In this document: in pieces, positions 8,888 through 20,151 of the stretch
Position numbering within the stretch: the first letter of the stretch is position 1
How the letters are laid out: every line of letters starts with the position of its first letter
Source of the DNA: Caecitellus pseudoparvulus
Lineage: Eukaryota; Bigyra: Bicosoecida
Assembly: GCA_965644315.1 (NCBI GenBank)
Contig: CBFFRQ010000068.1
Location: 1,240,001 to 1,304,000, forward strand
DNA: 64,000 bases
Direction: 5' to 3'
Program-made: the position numbers and the translations under genes
The notes under the pieces: generated by a model
The model's input: the letters and a program-made list of their open reading frames with translations, nothing else
Database searches by the model: none
What the model was told of the DNA's origin: nothing

Positions 8888-11800
8888 ATGGCCGGAGTGT
8901 GGTCTGCCCTGAAGCGGGCCATCGGTGTGGGAAATGAAGATGAAAGCGAGGCTGTTGCCAGGGCAGCAGCAGCGAAGCTGGCTGCGAGCCTGGCCCTGCC
9001 GGACCAGTTTGGACGAGGGGACGTCATGTGGAGCACAGCTTCGCTTGGCTCAGTGTTGAACCAGGCGAGGCACGCCTACCTCTCCACAGATGCGTCAGGG
9101 GCCCTGTCCACTGCTTTTGGAGCTGAAGTGTCAGCTCGGGCGACGTGGCCTGCAGGGGAAAGCGTCAGGACCGCAGCGCTGGGGCTGGTGCTGTGCCTGA
9201 ACATCGGCATCGACCCCCCGGACAACATCCGGCAAGGCGCCTGCAGCACACTGCAGTGCTGGGTGGACCCCTTCTCCATGCCACCACAGCAAGCTATCGA
9301 GACCATCGGGCGTGCCCTGTACGACCAGTACTACAAGTGGTGCCCCAAGGCCAAGCCAAAGTTCAAGATCTCTCTGGACCCCACGCTGGACAACGTGCAG
9401 GTGCTGGCTCGCCAGCTGCGCGCGACGGCAGGCCAGGAGCGCGTGTTGATGCACTACAACGGCCACGGTGTGCCAGCGCCCACCGCAGCCGGCGAGGTGT
9501 GGGTCTTTAACCAGGGCTACACGCAGTACATGCCCCTCAGCATTCTGGACTTGCAGGCGTGGGTGGAGCAACCAGCCATGTTCGTGTTTGATTGCCCCTC
9601 TGCTGGCGTCCTGCTGCCAGCCTTCGAGGAGGAGGATGGCGGCGTGGTGGGGGGGCGGGATGCAGGGCAGGGTGTCGGCGACGTCGGGTTTGGCACCTCC
9701 AGCTCTGCCCGAGCCGCCTCGCGACAAGGCCGCACACCCAACGGCACACCCCTGCAGGCACACCGCCGTGAGTGGCTGGTGCTAGCTGCATGCGCCGGCG
9801 GGGAGACGCTACCCAGCAGCCCCCACATGCCGGCTGACCTGTTCACGGCCTGCTTGACCGACCCCATTCGCACTGCTCTGCGCCTGTTCCTGCTGGAGAA
9901 CCCCCGCGTTCTGCCACTGTCAGCGCTGGAGCTGCTGGAGCGCCTGCCAGGCAAGGTGGGGGAGCGGCAGTCCGCAGTGGGGCAGTTGAACTGGGTGCTG
10001 ACAGCCGTCACGGACACCATCGCCTGGCACGTGCTGCCGCGCGTGACGTTCCTGCGCCTGTTCCGCCAGGACCAAGTGGTGGCCACCCTCTTCCGGAACT
10101 TCCTCTTCGCCTGCCGCGTCATGCGCCGCTTTGGCTGCACGCCGCAGTCCCTGCCAGCCATGCCAGCGGGGGTGGACAAGCACCCCCTGTGGGGGGCCTG
10201 GGACGTCGTCCTGGAGCGGCTTGTGTCCCTGCTGCCCCTCATCTTGGGCCTGTCCCCCGAAGCCATGGCCCAGTCAAACATCGGCCTGGACTCGGTGGCG
10301 GCGGTGGCATCCACGCAGCAGCTGGAGCTGCAGCGAGCCAAGGCAGAGGCGGCGTCGAAGCAGGATGCCATTGCCGCAGCCCGCCTCCGCCAAGGCATGC
10401 TGGTGGCGCCACAGGGCGGGGGCGGGGGCGTTACGCCCTCCTCTCACTCCACACGAGGGGGCACCAGTTCTGCACGGCGTGGCAGGGCGCCGAACTTGCC
10501 TGTCGCGTTAGAGTTTTTTGACGCGCAGTTGGTGGGCTTCAGCCTCTGGCTGCAGCACCTGAGGGCGTGCTCGGCAGGCGGAGGGAGCTCCGGCGCCGGC
10601 ATGGCGCTGTCGTTGCCGCGGTCACTCTCTGTGCCCCTGGCGCAGCGTGTGGCGGCCGCTGGGGCTGCCTTGGCTGGAGTGATGGGGGGGCACTCTCACG
10701 GCTTGGCAGGGGCCGTGCCTGCACCTTGGCGAGGGCTGTCCCTCGCCCTGCCAAGCTGGGGCGTGCACGGCGGCGGCGGGGTGGGCGGTGCAGACGGCAG
10801 CAAGCGGCTGACAGCCGGGCAGCTGCCCTTGTTGATGCAGGCCATGCTCACGTCCAGCCGGCAATCGGTTGCGTTGGACTTGCTGGCATCCTTCATGGCG
10901 CTGGGGGAGTGGGCAGTGCAGGAGGTGCTGTCTGTGGGCGTGAAGCTATACTTGAACGTGTTCTTGAAGCGGCCTGCGTCCATGTTCCGCCCAGCCTCCG
11001 CCTTTGTGTGGGCGCATCTGCTGACATCGGACCGCGACTCTGCCAAGGCCGTCCTGTCGCAGGACGCCACAGGGACATTTGTCAAGGCGCTGCGCCGTGC
11101 CCTTGTGCTGGACGCCGATGCAGAGGAGGGGGCGGCTGTTCTGGCCGTGCCGGCGCACCACCGCCAGGAGCAGGGGTCGCCTGGCGCGCCGCCCACGCCG
11201 CCCTCCGTGCCAGTGGACCACGCCACTGCCGCCCTGCACAACATCGTGTGCCTGTCTGCCATCATGCGGGATGGCGGGAAGGGCCAGAGTGCCGGGCTCA
11301 AGGCCGGGCTGCTGACCGTGCTGGAGGAGGTGTTCCCACCCGCAGTCATCGAGAGCATGACTCTGGGGCATGGGCTATCCGGCACGCAGGCAGCTGTGGA
11401 CGCCCAGGTGAGTGCGGGCCTGGCTACCGAGGCAAGCTTGGACTTGCTGGACACGTCAGCACCTGACACGCCGTCATCAGCTGGCCGAGGGCACGGCGGC
11501 ACCGACACGCCGTCACCCGCCACCACCCGTGAGCTTGGGGTGCTGCTGCGCATGTGGGTGTGCATTTTGACAGGAGAGGCGGTGGTGGACCACTGTGACG
11601 CCCTGGGCGAGCTGTGGTCCACTTCCCTCGTGGACGCCATGACTGCCTGTCTGCAAGACGTCGCGCCAGAGGTGCGGGCGGCGGCAGCATACGGCCTGGG
11701 CTGCACCCTGCGCGGGGAGCGCGTGCACACCCTCACCCCGCACAGGTCAGCTTCCCACGGGAGTGGCGGCGGCGAGGACGCCCACGCAGGAGAGGGTGAC

Positions 11801-14800
11801 GGCAAGGGCGACGTGGGCCATGGCCGGAGTGGAGGCAGCCCCCCCGGAAGGGAGGCGCAGGGGGACCCCTGGGCTAATGTCACGCTCCCTGTCTACGCTC
11901 GGGCGGCTCAGGCGCTGGGCATGGACCACCAGCACCAAGGCGTGTCCAGCATGGCGGTGCAGCTGCAGCAGCAGCACGCCATGGGCGTGTGGGCACGGGC
12001 AGTCAGCCGCATGCAAGGGGGGGCGGCGGATGGCGTGGCACAGGGAGGGTTGCCCCCCCTGGCGCCTTCATCTGAGTTCACTGGCTCGGGGCGGTCTGCA
12101 GTGCACCCGCCTCCTCGCCCCCCCAGTCCACCCTCTCGCACCCCCACTATGGCCCCGGGCATGGTGGGGGGCCTCTCCGTTTCCACGGCAGCTGCAGCGT
12201 CAGTGGGCTCCCTTGCGGGCAGCTGGGACCTGCGCACGCCTCACCCTGGTGGCTCTCCTCACATGAGCCCCGCCATGTCCCCCAGCGACGGCAGCGTGCC
12301 GTCGCTGCCAGGGCAGGAGGGCCAGGAAGCGGGGGACTTCCTGTACATGGGCCTTGCAGTGCAGTTGGCGGCCATCTCCACGGCGACGTACACCCCCCCG
12401 GCTGTGGTGTACACGGCGCTGCACCCCCCCTTCGTGCCCATCCCGCCGCTGCCCAACTGGGCGGGCACTCTGACGGCCCCTCCCTCGCCGACCCACGCCT
12501 CCACCTCCCCTGCCAGCCAAGGGCAGCTGCACAGACGGGGCAGCACGCTGGTCAGCCCGCCGGGGGTAGGCGGCGCGGCGGCTGTGCTGCGGGGCTCCAG
12601 TCCCTTCATGGGCCCCTCCGCTTCGCCTTCCGGCGCCCACGGCCGCTCACGCCTCATGCGAAGCTCTGTCTTTGGGCCAGAGGCGTTGGGGGCTGCCCAG
12701 AACACGTCCTTCCTGGGGGGCAGCATGCCCCTGGGAGGGGGTATGCGGGAGGCACACCCCGGACACCTGCCTCTGTCTCCCTCCAGGGAGCCGCACCTTG
12801 AAGAAACTGACGTGCTGGACGCAGCCATTGAGGATGCACCACCCGAGGACGTCTTCGAGCGGGTGCTGCTGAGGGGCGCAGGTTTCGCCCCCGCTGCATC
12901 GGCCGCTGCCAACACGGCCCAACGTGGACCCCCTGCAGCGGAGGGCAGCACAGGCTCCTCCCGGGTGCGCCTGGGCAGCCGCACCGGCTCAGTGGACCCA
13001 GAGCCCGTGCAATTGGCGCAAGACACCACCACCTCCTCCACGGCATCCTCGCCCACTGCCAAGCACGGCAGAAAGCGAGCACTTGGCCTGGCGTTGCGGG
13101 TGCCATCTGACATTGTGTCGCCGCCGCCTCAGCCAACGGCTGGGGGCGGCGTGCGGGACTGGAACGAAAGCGCCACGCCACTGTCCACGCCAAGAGCATC
13201 GCGGGATCCCTCGTATGGCGGCGTGGAGGGCGCTGGGCGTGGTTTCGGCCCCTCCAACAGCCACATCGCCCAGCTGCTGTCTCAGACGCATGCTGGGGGG
13301 GGTGCTGGCGGACTGCCCGTGTCACAGCCCTTGCCACGCCCAGCACCGGTGCGGGACCCCCCTGCCGTGCTGTCTGTGCGAGTGGCTATGGACCTGCAGC
13401 CACCTCGCGCGGCGCGCACGGGTGCCCGGGCAGTGGACCATGAGCTGGCCGTGGCGACGTGCCTGGCAGGGTCAGCGGCGGATGCCAGCGACATGGTGAG
13501 GCGTGAGGTGGTGTGTGCACTGGGGCGCTTCGTGTGCAGCCAGCCCCACGCGTCAGCTATGGTGGTGACGGCAGGGCTGCACTGGATGTACATCGTCGCC
13601 CACAAGTGCTCCGAGGGCGTGGCAGCCGTTCTGTCTCCCCTCCACGCACGCACGTCCCCCACGTCACAGCAGGGCAGTCGCAAGGGTTCCACTGGGGCTG
13701 CGTCATGGGGTGGTGGCGACGATGATGGGCAAGGCAGCTCACGGGACGTCTCAGGGCCCCGGGAGGGTGTGGCGCGGAGCGGGGGTCGCTTCTCTCGCGC
13801 CTCCACCGGCATGTCGGCCAGCCCTGCAGAGTCCCGCCACGGCGCCGGCGGCAGTGGCCAAGGAGGTGTGACGTGGGGCTGGTGGGACCTCTTCCACGCC
13901 ACCTTCGCATCGGCGCAGAACCGATGGAAGTCCCATGTGCCAGGGGGGGACAGAGTCGTCAAGGTTGCGGACTTGGACCAGCACTTCGCCAGCCTGCGAG
14001 ACGTGTACTGCTTGCTGGGCCCCAGGGGCATGCTGTACTACACCGTGTGGAACACATTGTTGCACTTGCAGGGGGACCCGTCCCCCTCAGTCAGCGGCGG
14101 CGCCGCAGCCCTGGTCATGCGCATCACGTGCATGGTGGACGGGGAGCTGCAGGCGGCTCACGCGAGTCTGCGGGGCATGCCCACGCCCCAGGTGCGCGCC
14201 CACCTGCAAGGCGGCTTGCGCTCGGGCGGCGGCATGGACATCCCCAGCGCGTCGCCGGGAGGTGACAGCACCCCCGGCCGTCGTCCAGGCGGCCGGCGGT
14301 CCCTGCCCGGCAGCGGCAGGGACGCCATGCAGTTTCGCAAGGGTTTCTACCGCTCAGTGGGCGTGGCGGGGGGCGGCGCGCCGGGCATGCCTGGGCAGCC
14401 CTCCTCTGATCCTGCTGCAGCCAGCGCCTGCGTGCTGTTGATGGACACTGTGCCGTGGGAGTTCGGCAGTGGGCTGCCGCCTCCGCCGCCTCTTGTCTCT
14501 GTGACGCCGGACATGGCGGCAGTGCTGACGGGGCCCATCTCCCACCTGGGCCTGCAGTCGCCCCTCTACACGTGGGCGCTGCGCCTGTTCCGCGCGGCGG
14601 CGCCCAGGATCGGGCCCGGCTCGCCAGCAACGCCGCCGCCTCCCAGCAAGGAGGTCACGCCTGTCACACACATCCCCCTGCCGCCGCTGGCCGACTTGGT
14701 GAAGTGGCCCACCGCTCGCCCTGGCACGCTGTCCCTGGCCACCCTGACGGGGCAGGGGCCGCTGGACGAGCGGCTGGCGCTGTGGCGCACCGCAGTCCTG

Positions 14801-17158
14801 CGGCAGAAGATGCGGCAAGGCACGGCTCTGGCAGCCAACGCCTTCAAGTTGCCGGCGCTGGTGCTGGAGGCGGCTGCTGTGGCGCTGCGTGCGCGGCCGC
14901 GAGCACGCAGCGCCCGCCCACGGCGGTCCACTGTCATCTCACGGCGGGGCGAGGAAGCAGCGACCGGGGCCCAGCGCCCGTCAGCTGCTCGGGCGCCCAG
15001 CCTGAGCGGGGGCCTGCCTTCTTCTCCTCGGGGCGTGCTGCCTGGGCGGCACGGCAGGGGCCCTCGCTGGCTGGGGGACACATCAGACGAGGAGGGTCCG
15101 GCAGAGGGAGGGGGGGGCAAGGTGGGTGGGGGGGGTGTGCGGCATGCGCCCGCCACCATGCACTCGCGGGACAGCAGCACCCCTCTTTTCACAGCACTGG
15201 CAGACGGCCGCACGGACTCCTTCAGCTCTACCTCCTCCCACTCAGGCACGCTGGGCGGCGGCGAGGGTGGCACACCCGCAGGCCTCCCCCGAAACTCCAG
15301 CTGGCTGCTGCGGTCCCCCAGTGGCGGGCCCATCACCAGCACGCCCCTCCTGGCCGGCCTGCCCACCACGCGCAGTCGCCCAGGCGCCCTGCAGACGACG
15401 CCCAGTCCAAGCTTGGTGGGCATGCCGCCGGCCGCCGAGCAGGCCGGCGCCCCCCCCCCCATGTACCTGGGCCCTGCCGCATCCCAGGCGCCCGTCGCCG
15501 ATGCCTTGGCACCGCGCCTGCCCCTGCCGCTGCTGGCTACGTTGAGCAAGGAGGAGGTGGCGGCGGCGGGCGCCTTCCGTGCCAAGCTGCACCAGCGCGC
15601 CATCTTGGACACGGGGCACTCTGTGACGCCCAACCTGCTGTGGCATCCCACTCTGCCGCTGCTGCTGGCGACAGACGCGGGGGATCGCGTGGAGGTGTGG
15701 CACGCCAACACAGGGCGACGCCTGCGCGCCTTTGATAACTCTCCCCCCCCTCTGGGGGGCAGCGCTGAGATGCGGCGAGTGCTCGGTACACCAGCTGCAC
15801 GGCAGCGCGTGCCCCTGGCCCACGAGGTGGCTGCACATGTCATGGCGGGTCGAGCAGGGGACGTTGGCACGCCGTCCGCCGCTGCCTCTGGCGGCGTGCG
15901 TGGGCGTTCTGCCTCTGTCGCCTCTGTCGCCTCCACGAGCAGCGGCGGAGGCGGTGGGGGCCGGCGGGATGCCCCGGGCTTGACGCCTCCCCGCCCCCGC
16001 GTCGCGCGCATCACCGACATGCTGTGGCTGAACGAGCACGCGTCGCCACTGCTGGCGACGGCGTCGGCTGATGGCCGTGTGCGAGTGTGGCGTGACGCGG
16101 TGCCGGAGGTGGCTGTGGGCACGGACGGGGGGGCTTTCCTGCCGGAGCCCTCCACGGGCATTCCCGAGTGGCACATGCCGCCCAAGGGCCTCTTCGGCGG
16201 GCATGGCGTGCCCTCCTCTGAGAGCTGGGCCGCCCAAAGCATGGTCAGTTCCTGGCATGCTGTGCCTGACGCAGGCAGGCTCAAGGGCTCGCCCCGCGGG
16301 GAGGGTGTCGTGTTGAACTGGCAGGCTTCCTCTGGGCGCTTGCTTGCAGGCGGCCGCTCCCCCAACCTCCGCGTGTGGGACCTGCAACGGGAGCAGTGTG
16401 TGGGTGTGGCCAGCGTGGGCAGCAGCCGAGGCGGCAGCGTGTTGACGGCCATGGCCTCGCCCTGGCCAGGCACAGGTGTCGTGGCCGTGGGGAAGTCTTC
16501 CGGTAGTGTGACTGTCCTGGACATGCGCATGCCTGCCGTCAGTGAGGCCAGCAACAGCCGCCTGGCCAGCAAGCTGCGCGAGCACAAGCAGTGGGTGGTG
16601 TCCCTGTGCACCCCGCGGTCGGGGTCCGGCTTCACCCTCATCTCCGGCTCCGTGTCTGGCGAGGTGAAGTTCTGGGACATGCGCTCCAGCAAGTCCGTGC
16701 GCACGCTCAAGGCACACGCAGGGCCCATGACGGCCTGTGTTGTGCACGACTGGGCGCCTCTCCTCGCGACAGGCAGCCAGACCCAGAACATCCGGCTGTG
16801 GCGGCTGGATGGCTCAGGCGTGTGGGAGGGGCCCCCGCCCGGCTCTGACAAGGTCTTCCGGCACGGCCAGAGCAGCAGCTCCCGGGAGGCCGTGTCCCCC
16901 ATCGCCAGCATCGAGTTCCACGAGGGATTCCTGGGCCAGCGTATCGGCAGCATTGCCAGCCTGGCGTTTCACCCGTATGACATGCTCTTGGCGTCGGGCG
17001 CCCTGGACGAGTTCGTCGGCGTGTATTCCTCTGCGGTAGACTCCGTCGTCAGTGGCAGCGTGGAGGGGGATGCCAGCGGTGGTGGGGAGGGTGCGGGCGC
17101 TCGCGAACAACGACCCCTGTCCCGTCGCAGGGTCGTGTCCAGCCACCTCCGGCGGTAG
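8888..17158 (+). CDS. RPTOR: Raptor, regulatory-associated protein of TOR
   Basis: Substrate-recruiting scaffold of TOR complex 1. An uninterrupted 2757-codon frame; the first ATG in frame is at 8888 (MAGVWSALKRAIG). The N-terminal RNC/caspase-like domain, about residues 80-300, contains LVLCLNIGIDPPD, CWVDPFSMPPQQAIETIG, HYNGHGVPAPT (His near 189), FNQGYTQYMPLSI and FVFDCPSAG, so the His and Cys of the caspase-like dyad are both kept. HEAT-like helices follow in the middle (ALELLERLPGKVGERQSAVG, RRFGCTP, VRAAAAYGLGCTL). WD40 repeats occupy about residues 2240 to the C-terminus (LLATASADGRVRVWRD, SGSVSGEVKFWDMR, LLATGSQTQNIRLWRL). The protein is about twice the length of animal or plant Raptor because of Gly/Ser/Pro-rich insertions. 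No introns over 8.3 kb. The gene is head-to-head with the MA3 gene across the hAT element. Confidence 0.95.
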   Translation: MAGVWSALKRAIGVGNEDESEAVARAAAAKLAASLALPDQFGRGDVMWSTASLGSVLNQARHAYLSTDASGALSTAFGAEVSARATWPAGESVRTAALGLVLCLNIGIDPPDNIRQGACSTLQCWVDPFSMPPQQAIETIGRALYDQYYKWCPKAKPKFKISLDPTLDNVQVLARQLRATAGQERVLMHYNGHGVPAPTAAGEVWVFNQGYTQYMPLSILDLQAWVEQPAMFVFDCPSAGVLLPAFEEEDGGVVGGRDAGQGVGDVGFGTSSSARAASRQGRTPNGTPLQAHRREWLVLAACAGGETLPSSPHMPADLFTACLTDPIRTALRLFLLENPRVLPLSALELLERLPGKVGERQSAVGQLNWVLTAVTDTIAWHVLPRVTFLRLFRQDQVVATLFRNFLFACRVMRRFGCTPQSLPAMPAGVDKHPLWGAWDVVLERLVSLLPLILGLSPEAMAQSNIGLDSVAAVASTQQLELQRAKAEAASKQDAIAAARLRQGMLVAPQGGGGGVTPSSHSTRGGTSSARRGRAPNLPVALEFFDAQLVGFSLWLQHLRACSAGGGSSGAGMALSLPRSLSVPLAQRVAAAGAALAGVMGGHSHGLAGAVPAPWRGLSLALPSWGVHGGGGVGGADGSKRLTAGQLPLLMQAMLTSSRQSVALDLLASFMALGEWAVQEVLSVGVKLYLNVFLKRPASMFRPASAFVWAHLLTSDRDSAKAVLSQDATGTFVKALRRALVLDADAEEGAAVLAVPAHHRQEQGSPGAPPTPPSVPVDHATAALHNIVCLSAIMRDGGKGQSAGLKAGLLTVLEEVFPPAVIESMTLGHGLSGTQAAVDAQVSAGLATEASLDLLDTSAPDTPSSAGRGHGGTDTPSPATTRELGVLLRMWVCILTGEAVVDHCDALGELWSTSLVDAMTACLQDVAPEVRAAAAYGLGCTLRGERVHTLTPHRSASHGSGGGEDAHAGEGDGKGDVGHGRSGGSPPGREAQGDPWANVTLPVYARAAQALGMDHQHQGVSSMAVQLQQQHAMGVWARAVSRMQGGAADGVAQGGLPPLAPSSEFTGSGRSAVHPPPRPPSPPSRTPTMAPGMVGGLSVSTAAAASVGSLAGSWDLRTPHPGGSPHMSPAMSPSDGSVPSLPGQEGQEAGDFLYMGLAVQLAAISTATYTPPAVVYTALHPPFVPIPPLPNWAGTLTAPPSPTHASTSPASQGQLHRRGSTLVSPPGVGGAAAVLRGSSPFMGPSASPSGAHGRSRLMRSSVFGPEALGAAQNTSFLGGSMPLGGGMREAHPGHLPLSPSREPHLEETDVLDAAIEDAPPEDVFERVLLRGAGFAPAASAAANTAQRGPPAAEGSTGSSRVRLGSRTGSVDPEPVQLAQDTTTSSTASSPTAKHGRKRALGLALRVPSDIVSPPPQPTAGGGVRDWNESATPLSTPRASRDPSYGGVEGAGRGFGPSNSHIAQLLSQTHAGGGAGGLPVSQPLPRPAPVRDPPAVLSVRVAMDLQPPRAARTGARAVDHELAVATCLAGSAADASDMVRREVVCALGRFVCSQPHASAMVVTAGLHWMYIVAHKCSEGVAAVLSPLHARTSPTSQQGSRKGSTGAASWGGGDDDGQGSSRDVSGPREGVARSGGRFSRASTGMSASPAESRHGAGGSGQGGVTWGWWDLFHATFASAQNRWKSHVPGGDRVVKVADLDQHFASLRDVYCLLGPRGMLYYTVWNTLLHLQGDPSPSVSGGAAALVMRITCMVDGELQAAHASLRGMPTPQVRAHLQGGLRSGGGMDIPSASPGGDSTPGRRPGGRRSLPGSGRDAMQFRKGFYRSVGVAGGGAPGMPGQPSSDPAAASACVLLMDTVPWEFGSGLPPPPPLVSVTPDMAAVLTGPISHLGLQSPLYTWALRLFRAAAPRIGPGSPATPPPPSKEVTPVTHIPLPPLADLVKWPTARPGTLSLATLTGQGPLDERLALWRTAVLRQKMRQGTALAANAFKLPALVLEAAAVALRARPRARSARPRRSTVISRRGEEAATGAQRPSAARAPSLSGGLPSSPRGVLPGRHGRGPRWLGDTSDEEGPAEGGGGKVGGGGVRHAPATMHSRDSSTPLFTALADGRTDSFSSTSSHSGTLGGGEGGTPAGLPRNSSWLLRSPSGGPITSTPLLAGLPTTRSRPGALQTTPSPSLVGMPPAAEQAGAPPPMYLGPAASQAPVADALAPRLPLPLLATLSKEEVAAAGAFRAKLHQRAILDTGHSVTPNLLWHPTLPLLLATDAGDRVEVWHANTGRRLRAFDNSPPPLGGSAEMRRVLGTPAARQRVPLAHEVAAHVMAGRAGDVGTPSAAASGGVRGRSASVASVASTSSGGGGGGRRDAPGLTPPRPRVARITDMLWLNEHASPLLATASADGRVRVWRDAVPEVAVGTDGGAFLPEPSTGIPEWHMPPKGLFGGHGVPSSESWAAQSMVSSWHAVPDAGRLKGSPRGEGVVLNWQASSGRLLAGGRSPNLRVWDLQREQCVGVASVGSSRGGSVLTAMASPWPGTGVVAVGKSSGSVTVLDMRMPAVSEASNSRLASKLREHKQWVVSLCTPRSGSGFTLISGSVSGEVKFWDMRSSKSVRTLKAHAGPMTACVVHDWAPLLATGSQTQNIRLWRLDGSGVWEGPPPGSDKVFRHGQSSSSREAVSPIASIEFHEGFLGQRIGSIASLAFHPYDMLLASGALDEFVGVYSSAVDSVVSGSVEGDASGGGEGAGAREQRPLSRRRVVSSHLRR

Positions 17159-17219
17159 CCTCCGCAATGCAGCAGCCTGCAACAGACAACGAAGGTGCAT
17201 TTCAGACGCGGGGGGAGGT

Positions 17220-18786
<1,567 letters not shown>

Positions 18787-19451
18787 TCAGCGCTCCCACG
18801 GGTCTTTCTTGGACAGCAGTGCCACCACCGAGTCTTTCCGCAAGCGAGCAGGGCGGCTCTGCGCCAGTGTGCGAGGTATGTGGCACATGCGACGGAGAGC
18901 CGTGCCGTGGCAAGGCGAGGGACGCACCTTTCTGTAGTCTGCGATCTTCTTGTCCATCTCTGCCAAGGCAGCCTGGATCTTGGCGATGCTGTGAGCAGGG
19001 GGGCGTGGGCGTGCTCGGGGCCCCGCAGGCGCAAGCCACGGCCTACCACGCACCGCTCAGGTTTGGCCTTCTCGTGGCGCCGCCCCTTAGGGGGCCTTGC
19101 GACACCTGCCATGGGCGTCGGGTCCCAAGCTGGATCCCAGCCGGTGCCTGTGGGCAGGGGAGTGGCGCATGAGGTGCGCGGGGCAGCGGAATATGACCCC
19201 CCGCGCAGCGCACCTGTTGCTGCGTCCCAGGAGCCGTATGTGCCGTTCACGAGCGCAGCTTTACGCATGGTCGCCGCCTTCCGACGGGATACACGTGGTC
19301 TGCGCCACTTAGGCCCTACTTTGGAGGGGGCCATGTCTGCTGGCATGTTCAGAGGGCTGCGTGCCACTGGCCTGGCAGCAGTGGCGAGCCACCTGGAGCT
19401 GGCAGCTCGTGCGCCGCCGGCGCTGCTCAAGCGCTGCACCACCGCTTGCAT
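18787..19451 (-). CDS. Mitochondrial large ribosomal subunit protein mL59/mL64-like
   Basis: Four exons (19214-19451, 19054-19147, 18928-18988, 18787-18858; GTGCG donors throughout) give 154 residues. The N-terminus (MQAVVQRLSSAGGARAASSR) is a strong mitochondrial presequence. The mature part is basic: GPKWRRPRVSRRKAATMRKA, then WDPAWDPTP, a PKGRRHEKAKPER block, and a C-terminal helix IAKIQAALAEMDKKIADYRK ending DPWER. The arrangement of an Arg/Lys N-block, a Pro-Lys-Gly-x-x-His-[DE]-[KR] motif and an amphipathic helix matches my memory of the mL59/mL64 (MRPL25-domain/CRIF1) family of mitoribosomal proteins, reported as a mL59/64 hybrid in plants. The mitochondrial location is more certain than the exact subunit. 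It starts 363 bp from a divergent second small mitochondrial protein. Confidence 0.62.
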
Positions 19452-19814
19452 GGCTGAAAGGGCTGCACCCCCAATACTACAACGCCTACAATCCAGGAGG
19501 AGGGGCACGCGGATGGGAGCGAGGCAGTCAGGTAATACCTGGGCTCGGGGAATGCAGCCGTGCGCTGGCCAGGCTGGGCCAGTGGAAAGGTGGAGAGGGG
19601 GGTTCAGCACAACCACGAGCAATGCACAATACAACATCCACACGCGCCATGTCCACCCCTGCTTCTCCATGCCCCACACAGCTCGTTCCCTTGCCTGTTT
19701 CGCCCTGCCTGCGCCAAGTTCCGCACTTCGGCAAGCCAGGTCCCGTGGGAAGCGCAACAGCCTAGGCCCACACAAACAGCCCACAGGCGCAGTCTATTTT
19801 AGCATTCACGAGTC
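19452..19814. promoter_or_regulatory. Bidirectional promoter of two mitochondrial-protein genes
   Basis: 363 bp between the ATG of the mL59-like gene (minus) and the ATG of the small basic protein (plus). No protein family is seen on either strand. Both flanking genes must start here, so shared control is likely. I could not identify a specific motif. Confidence 0.45.
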
Positions 19815-20151
19815 ATGCAAGCAGTCGCGAGTGCCGCGACTCGCGCCAGCTCGGCTGCCGTTTCCCGTGCAGGTGCGGCACGCTGGCGCTCACTGCCCTG
19901 TGAGAAACAGCAGCATTTCCCCCGCCCGCTGTCTCCTCGCAGGGTTCATGCCCAGCTTGGGAACCTCTCTCCCACAAATGGTGTGGCACATGCCCATGAT
20001 GGGGGTCGTTCCTGCCGACGGCACAGCTGTGGTGCCGTTGCAAGCGTCTCGTGTGAAGCGTGAGCCACGCAAGGCAAACCACGGTGCTCGACCCAACTGC
20101 AACCGAGGCCGGCGCCGCAAGAACAACCTCAGGCGCTCGCCGGGTTCATGA
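19815..20151 (+). CDS. Small basic mitochondrial protein, unassigned
   Basis: Exons 19815-19872 and 19943-20151 (GTGCGG...CTCGCAG, 70 bp intron, phase 1) give 88 residues. The first exon encodes a classic presequence (MQAVASAATRASSAAVSRAG). The second continues FMPSLGTSLPQMVWHMPMMG and ends in a very basic tail with KREPRKANHGARP and NRGRRRKNNLRR. Removing the intron is what joins the presequence to the basic tail; neither unspliced frame does. The tail, with an Asn-His-Gly-Ala-Arg-Pro core followed by Arg/Lys clusters, looks like an rRNA-binding extension of a small mitoribosomal protein. That fits the divergent mL59-like neighbour, but I cannot name the family. Confidence 0.6.

Noticed and set aside
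14566-16953. 795-codon antisense open frame inside Raptor
   Set aside because: It mirrors the GC-rich codons of Raptor's low-complexity and WD40 regions and encodes no recognisable domain; long antisense frames are expected at this base composition.
18880-20151. 423-codon plus-strand frame over the mL59-like gene
   Set aside because: Most of it is antisense to the mL59 exons and only its last 70 codons are real, as the second exon of the small mitochondrial protein.
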